A DNA stretch of 64,000 nt from Toxoplasma gondii ME49 (taxonomy: Eukaryota; Apicomplexa; Conoidasida; Eucoccidiorida; Sarcocystidae), in contig NC_031477.1 of the NCBI RefSeq assembly GCF_000006565.2, positions 2,078,043 through 2,142,042 on the forward strand, read 5' to 3'. Under the pieces are notes generated by a model that saw only the letters and a list, made by a program, of their open reading frames with translations, was not told the DNA's origin and searched no databases. Positions 57,784-64,000 of this stretch are shown here, one piece after another. Positions within the stretch are counted from its first letter, which is position 1. Every line of letters starts with the position of its first letter. A program made the position numbers and the translations under genes.

Positions 57784-60700
57784 ATGAAATTATCTTATTT
57801 CTTTTTCGCGCTGTCAAGCAGTGGAGCAACCCTGCTTTTATTCGCCGTTACGCAGCTAGCAACCCAGGTGTCCGGGTTCGATCTGGAAGAACCCCGAGAT
57901 CTGAGGCATGAGATGAAGAAAATAGAGGTTATTCACGGGAGCGAAGGTGCGCGGTTCGAGTGTCCTGTTGAGTCGGTGCTACTTCCCGAGCAAGCAATGT
58001 CTGGCGACATTCGGGCTGCCACAGTGTTTGCTGTAGCCGCTGATGGATCGTGCAACATTTTCGACCCGCCCTCCCTGCTCGGTGACGTAGTACCTGGTGC
58101 TTACCTGCAGGAGGAGCTTTCGGTGAATGCAGACAAGGCGGCAAAAACATACACGCTTGTGATCCCAGGTTTGCCCGCGAAGGAGGTCAAACTCTGCTAC
58201 GTCTGCGCGCACCCAGATAATCCAGCAGGTAGTCAGGTGACGGTGATCACGGTAAGACGATCTGGAGACAGCGAAAATGGAAATCCTGCGTCATCGCCCG
58301 TGTGCAGGCCTAGTTTCTCCCTGGAGGCTTGGGCTCTAGGTGTGAGACAGCCATCCGTAGTTCTGGATGTGGCGGCACCAGGACAGTCGGTGCGATTTTC
58401 GTGTCTGAGCACTGCCACAGAGCTACCAAGCGAAGCCGGAGCTCGTCCGGCACCCGCACAGGTATATCCCGTCAATGGGCGGGGTTGGTGTGACTTGTCG
58501 AAGGGACCGTCTAGCTTGGAAAAATTTCTTTTGGGGGCGGCAATGACAGCGGAAGTTAGACAGCGAGGTGGAGGTTTTCTGACGACGTACACGCTCAATG
58601 TTCCTCGGCTTCCGTCGACAAATAGGCGATTCTGTTACGTCTGCCCGCGGAACCGTGATCCGGCGGACGGCTGCGCAGTCCTGGTGAAGGTCAGAGGAGG
58701 AATGGTAGAGGATCCAATAGGGAAGCCGGCCGCAGTGCCGACATGTCACCCCCAGGAGTCCCCAGAGGGAATTGCAGCAGGCACGAAAAGTGCTGCGTTA
58801 ATACTGGATATTGTTAGACCATATTCTAGCGTGAAATTCGCGTGTCCCAATAATTCGGAGGTATTGCCACACAACGCTGTTTCCGACGACGGCCTCAAAG
58901 CTTCTGTTTTTGCAGTCAGGAAGGACGGCTCATGCATCATTGGGGAGCACACGTTGAAACTTCAGGACGTCGTTCCCGGGGCCACGCTGACGGGGACCAC
59001 CCTGGTAGATAAAGGGTCGGTCACCAGAGTCTACACCTTTTTTGTAGGCATGTTGCCGACCAGGAGCCAGAAGGTGTGCTACGTCTGTGCCCGCAATTCG
59101 CTCGCGCCTCAAGGGTGCGGAGTAGTGATTTCCGTGAAAGGGAAGGAAAATGGCAAGCCTGCAAAGGTGTCTGTTTGCGAGCCACAGTACTTACAGGGGG
59201 TAGCCGAGAGGGGTCTGTTGTCACCATCAGTGGAGCTCCTTGTAGACAAACCAGAGGGAGTCGCGCAATTCGTCTGTCCTGGAAATTCAGTTGTTTTTCC
59301 AGAACATGCAACAGATGAGAGCCCGGGCATTGCAACGGTGTATCAGGCATCAAACGCTAATGCATGCGACGTCTGGGAGAACCCCGTGAAGTTGGACAAC
59401 GTTCTTCAAGGTGCAACACTTCGGGCAGATACGTCAGATGAAGATACTATGATGGCGAAAACTTACACCTTCAAGGTTCCTGCGCTTCCGTCCACAGAAA
59501 CAAAGTTATGTTATGCGTGTGTTAGAGACGGTGAAATTGCTAATAGCTGTGGTGTCATGATTACCGTGAAGCCGAAAGGGCCGACCACAGAAGAAATCCC
59601 CAGCGCGCTGCTTGAGAGAGGACTATGTTTGCCAGTGTATTCTACCGACGTAGCGAAAACTGGCTTGAGGAGGCCATCTGTGGTACTGAAGGTCGACAAG
59701 CGTAATCGAGTTGTCGAGTTCACGTGTCCACATAGCTCTCTTGTTTTCCCCGACCAAGCCGCCGACTCCGATGCAGGTGAAGCAGTGGTGTACACAGTTT
59801 CTGGCGGCTCCTGCGACGTGTGGGAAAACCCAGTTTACCTGACAAAAATTTTGCCAGGAGCTTCGTTGGTCTCTGAAACTGCTGTTGATGCTAGCGAGAT
59901 TACAACGAAGTACACGTTCACCGTTAAACAGCTTCCCAAAACCCCCAAAAAGCTGTGCTACCTCTGCGTCTACAATCGTGATGTCATGAATAGTTGTGGA
60001 GTCCTGATCGATGTCTCCAGCAACTCTATGACGAGGCTGTCCAAGACGAGCGAGGAAGGTATTCATACAAATCCAACTGTCCCTACCACCTTGGAGTTGC
60101 AGTGCCCACCAGACTACTCGGCACGCACTGCAGCTACCGGGCTAAGGCTTCCAGAAATGGAGTTGCTTGTTGATTCGGTGAATCGAACAGCGCGCTTCGT
60201 TTGCCCGGATGATTCATCTGTTTTCCCAGAGATTGATGGAGAAGCAGATCCGGCGTCTGGCAAAGTGTACAGAATGACCGGCGATTCATGTGACACTAGG
60301 GAGGAGACAGCGTTTTTGCAAGATGAAGTCCCTGGCGCGGAGTTGCAACGAAGAACCGTCGTGGACGGAGGTGTTGTACAGCGATACTATATTTTCAAGG
60401 CTTCGCGGCTCCCAGAGGAGGATAAAAAGCTGTGTTTTTTGTGCGTCCGGCAGCGAAACCCTGCCGACAGCTGCGCTGTGATGATCACTGTCAAAGCAGA
60501 TTCGGCTGCTGCTGTCCCTATACACCCATTTCGACCAAGACCGGCAGTTAAACTGGCTACGTATGTCTGCAAGCCGGAAAACTCTACTGAGGTTGCTGAA
60601 ACAGGATTGAAGGCGCCTGCTCTCAGTTTGACCATCGACAGTAGGGCCCATAGTATCCAGTTTATTTGTCCAGAAAGTTCCATAGTGTTTCCCGATCTTG

Positions 60701-63700
60701 CGGCAGTGCCCGATCAGGATTCAGCCACGGTGTATCTGGTGGGTGAAGGCGGCTCGTGTAACGTCGCCGCATCGCCTCGCTTGCTTTCGGATGTTCTACC
60801 TGGGGCAACGCTAGGCTCCCGGACGACAGTGGATGAAGGTGTAGTCAACCGTACTTATACACTAACCGCGCCAAAGCTGCCCGAGGAGGATGTCAAGTTG
60901 TGCTACTTATGTGTACGGAACCGGCAGATTGCGGAGAGCTGCGGGATCCACATCACAGTGAAGGGTACGAAGGCGGAGTCCGTCGCGAAGCCAGCCGGAC
61001 CGATCTGCAGTCTGGGTTATTCTCCGGGATCCGAAAAGACAGGGATGCGAGAGGCGGCGATCGAGCTAGTAGTGGAGGACCCGAGCACGCCTGTTCGCTT
61101 CATATGTCCCGAAGGCTCGTACGTTTTCCCGGAGTACGCAACATCTACAGACAAGGGTATAGCCGCAGTTTACGGAGTCAAAGGTAACGAATGCATCTTT
61201 GCAGGCCCCAGAGAGAACCTGCAAAGCTTAGTGCCCGGCGCAACTCTTCGAATGGAGGCTGCCGATGAAGGCGGCACTGTGATGAGGACTTACACTTTTA
61301 CGACTCCAGAACAGCCCGCAGAAGACAGGCGATTCTGCTACATGTGCGTCCGTGAGCGCGATATTTATCAGAGCTGCCCGGTCATCATTGTTGTTAAGGG
61401 CAGCGGCCACTTACCAGAGCCCAAAGCACAACCACAGGAGGAGCACGAACTACCCGTGTGCACCCCACATGAACAAGCAGGGACAGCGCTTACAGGGCTC
61501 CTGGACCCTTCCGTGAAGCTGTGGGTCAATGAACCGGAGGAACAAGTCAGTTTTGTCTGTCCAGATGGCTCTGCAGTACTACCAGATCAGGAGACCTCAG
61601 AACCACAGGTCTATGCTGTAGGAGCAGGAGAATATTGCCTGGTCACGAAGCCACTAATGTCTCTTGCAAAAGCTGTCCCGAGTGCGTCCTTGTCGACTGA
61701 CACTGTTGTGGAGAACGAGGTGACGACAAGAAAATACACACTAAGAGTTCCCAGCCTGCCTTTAGAGGAGACGAAGCTGTGCTATACGTGCGTAAGCGAA
61801 GTGGATCCGGCGAAGAAATGTGGTGTGTCCGTAACTGTAAAAGGAGAGGGCAAAATGCCAGGTGGTCTGACATCATCGCTGCCATCGCCTGTGTGCGCTG
61901 CTCAATTCTCCCAGTGTGCCTTCCTTACTGGAGTAAGAATGCCGAGTATAATGCTGACCGTACACGAGCCGAACACAAAGCTGGTTTTCGACTGTCCCCC
62001 CAACACAGCTTTATATCCGCAGAATGCAGTGGTTCCCGGCAAGGCGACATTTTTCCCGCTGAATGAGAAAGGTGCCTGCATCTATAAGGGACCGGTGGCG
62101 GAATCAAAATTGTACGACGTTGTTCCTGGGGCAAGACTACGTGCTAAAGAGACTGTTGACGGAGCTGTGGTACGAAGCTATACATTGACCGTATCAAAAC
62201 TGCCGAAAAAGGAGACCAGGTTATGCTACTTGTGCGTGCGTGGAGATGAGCCAGCGTACAGTTGTGGAGTCATCGTTAAGGTGAAGGCTCCAGCACCTGC
62301 CGCACCGGAGCCGAAGCAGCTACCGGTCTGTGTCCCCTCCTCCGATCCCTCTGTGGGGAAGATGCGAAGGATAACTCCAAAGCTGACGCTCAAAATCGAA
62401 AAACCTGGTGGTAGTGCAAGTTTCGAATGCCCTGATGGATCCACCATCTTCCCAGACCATGCGGACGCACTAGATCCCAAATGCGTCCTTGCTTACAAAG
62501 TGGTGAGAGATACCTGCGATTTGCGAGGTCCTACAGAGATGGTGGCCAGCAAACTTCAAGGAGCTTACCTTACTAAAACTTTTGTCGGAACGGGATACAA
62601 ATATACGTTCACGGTGCCGCATCTACCAGCAGAGCAGCAGCAAGTCTGCTTCATGTGCGTCATGGACAGAGATACGTCACGTAGCTGTGGAGTGGTAATT
62701 AATGTAATGCCACATCCCGCTGCATCCCGATCGTCAGTGCCAGAATGTAAACTGAAACATGTGCCGGCAGCGGCCACAACGGGCCTCCGTGAAGCGTCAC
62801 TGATCCTGAACGTGAGGGAACCCAGCAGCGTTGTTGAATTCGGCTGTCCAAGAAATTCAGTAATTATGCCCAGCACGGCAACGTCCAGTGAGCATCTGGC
62901 ACAAGTGTATTCTGTACGTGACCGGCATATCTGCGACATGAAAGAATTTTTGCGGCCCCTTGCGGACCTTGTTCCCGGAGCAAGCCTCAAGCTGGTCCAC
63001 ACACCTGAGGATGGCGACACAACAAGGACACATATGTTCAGGGTCGGTAGCCTTCCAGTCAAAGACACGGCTCTATGCTACTTATGTGTGGATCCAGGGG
63101 ATCATTCGCACAACTGCGGAGTAGTGATCAATGTCAAAGGCTCTGAGGTTCCGCCGCCACCGAAGGACTTTGGCTGCGCCCCATCGCACTCGGAAGAAGT
63201 GGAGAGAACGGGCAAGCTGAGTCCAGCGGTACGACTTATGGTAACCTCGACGAAGGAGCCCATCCGTTTTGAATGCAGAGATAATGCAAAAGTCTATCCT
63301 CCTGCTGCCTCCTTGATAAAACCTGCAAAAGCTGTGGTGTATCCGGTGAGTGCTGGGGGGAGGTGCATTGTGGGGAAACCACCGCTAAGTTTAAATCGCG
63401 TCGTTCCGGGCGCAAAGCTTAAGACGAAAGCAAAGCTGGTAACCGGAGCCATTACTACAACTGGCTTCGTGTTCGTGCCAGTGCTTCCTTCCATTCAGAA
63501 GGATTTCTGCTTCGCGTGCGTGGACAGAGGCGACATCACAAACAGCTGTGGAGTCCTTGTTACTGTTCCGCCTTTCTGGGCACCTCCGGTCCAAGGTAAG
63601 TAGTTGAGCCCAGTTGAACGAGTCAGTTGACGCGGATGCTTGGCTTAGTAACCAGATAGTGTTTTGCTAGGCCGCAATGCTTCTAAAGCGTTTCATTGAA

Positions 63701-64000
63701 AGTTGTGTATATATACGACCACCATGAGCTCCTCAATGCGTCCGCTCGCGCTACGTGTGCCATGAACGGTTGTCCAGGCAAGTCGTGTGTGTTCTGTTTG
63801 ATGGAGCATGTGACACTGAGAGGAAGCAGCAATACAATCCGTCGACGAGCTTTGTTGTTCATGCTCTTTGCAGAAACCGTGTGCAACGATGTAAAGACTT
63901 TGACGATGACGGTTCACTCTCCCGGTTCAGTGACTCTGCGCTGCGGTCTAGAGTTTCCCAAAGTCGACCCGCCAATTGATGATCCTGCTTCGCAGGGGCA
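57784..64000 (+). CDS. SRS44: Multi-domain SRS protein, CST1/SRS44-like, partial at window end
   Basis: Exon 1 runs 57784-63595 (donor CAAG|GTAAGT, phase 1); exon 2 starts at 63874 and leaves the window. The ATG at 57784 is chosen because a signal peptide follows at once (MKLSYFFFALSSSGATLLLF). Thirteen SRS domains follow with a period near 440 bases; the first cysteine codons of domains 2-13 are at 58303, 58744, 59176, 59626, 60103, 60568, 61006, 61459, 61894, 62329, 62746 and 63175. Each has the six-cysteine plan ending CYxC...CGVxxxVK. Domain 1 lacks cysteines 1 and 6; domains 10 and 11 have one extra each. Exon 2 begins a further SRS-like unit (cysteine codon at 63882). Thirteen SRS domains before a mucin-like region is the known design of CST1 (SRS44), a cyst-wall glycoprotein; the mucin part would lie beyond the window. 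A GPI anchor, usual in SRS proteins, cannot be judged here. Confidence 0.9.
58303..63595 (+). repeat. Tandem array of diverged SRS-domain coding units
   Basis: Domains 2-13 repeat at intervals of about 413-477 bases without introns. Protein-level anchors recur in every unit: a first Cys near the start, a Cys-Pro before SxVFP-like text, a central Gly-Ser-Cys-like turn, VPGAxL, and LPxxxxxLCYxC. DNA identity between units is modest, which points to old duplications rather than a recent expansion. Confidence 0.85.

Overview
The window reads as nuclear DNA from a tissue-cyst-forming coccidian of the Toxoplasma/Neospora/Hammondia group. The strongest sign is the last gene: a secreted protein built from tandem six-cysteine SRS (SAG1-related) domains, a family known from these parasites. 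Genes have many introns with GT-AG borders, proteins carry long low-complexity insertions, and intergenic gaps are 1.4-4.6 kb. The species cannot be fixed by reading alone.

I reconstructed eight protein genes by joining open frames at GT-AG sites. In the seven complete genes the exon phases agree at every junction and the total length is a multiple of three. From left to right: (1) 1432-5398, minus: a secreted or membrane PI-PLC-X-like phosphodiesterase with a C-terminal membrane segment. (2) 8539-9602, minus: a 147-residue basic protein in two exons, not recognised. (3) 11778-17062, minus: an 899-residue protein in six exons with a recessed signal-type N-terminus, a candidate apicoplast protein. 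(4) 18701-23838, plus: a nine-exon BCNT-domain protein (Swc5/CFDP1 type, SWR1 chromatin remodeller). (5) 25744-28344, plus: an EF-hand protein resembling dynein regulatory complex subunit 8. (6) 29733-33994, minus: cyclin L with an arginine/serine-rich tail. (7) 38613-55295, plus: REV3, the catalytic subunit of DNA polymerase zeta, about 4314 residues in twelve exons. (8) 57784 to the window end, plus: a CST1/SRS44-like cyst-wall type protein with 13 SRS domains in one exon and a fourteenth unit starting in the next exon.

The genes do not form an operon or pathway. They cover translesion DNA synthesis, histone exchange, splicing/transcription control, a flagellar component (male gametes are the only flagellated stage in this group) and parasite-surface or secreted functions. 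Two gene pairs are divergent (3/4 and 6/7) and one is convergent (5/6). I saw no rRNA, tRNA, CRISPR array, transposon or viral gene. The most interesting structures are the paired loss of cysteines 1 and 6 in the first SRS domain, extra cysteines in SRS domains 10 and 11, the insertion-split zinc finger of REV3, an internal helical-looking repeat in the putative apicoplast protein, and perfect hairpins inside two introns.
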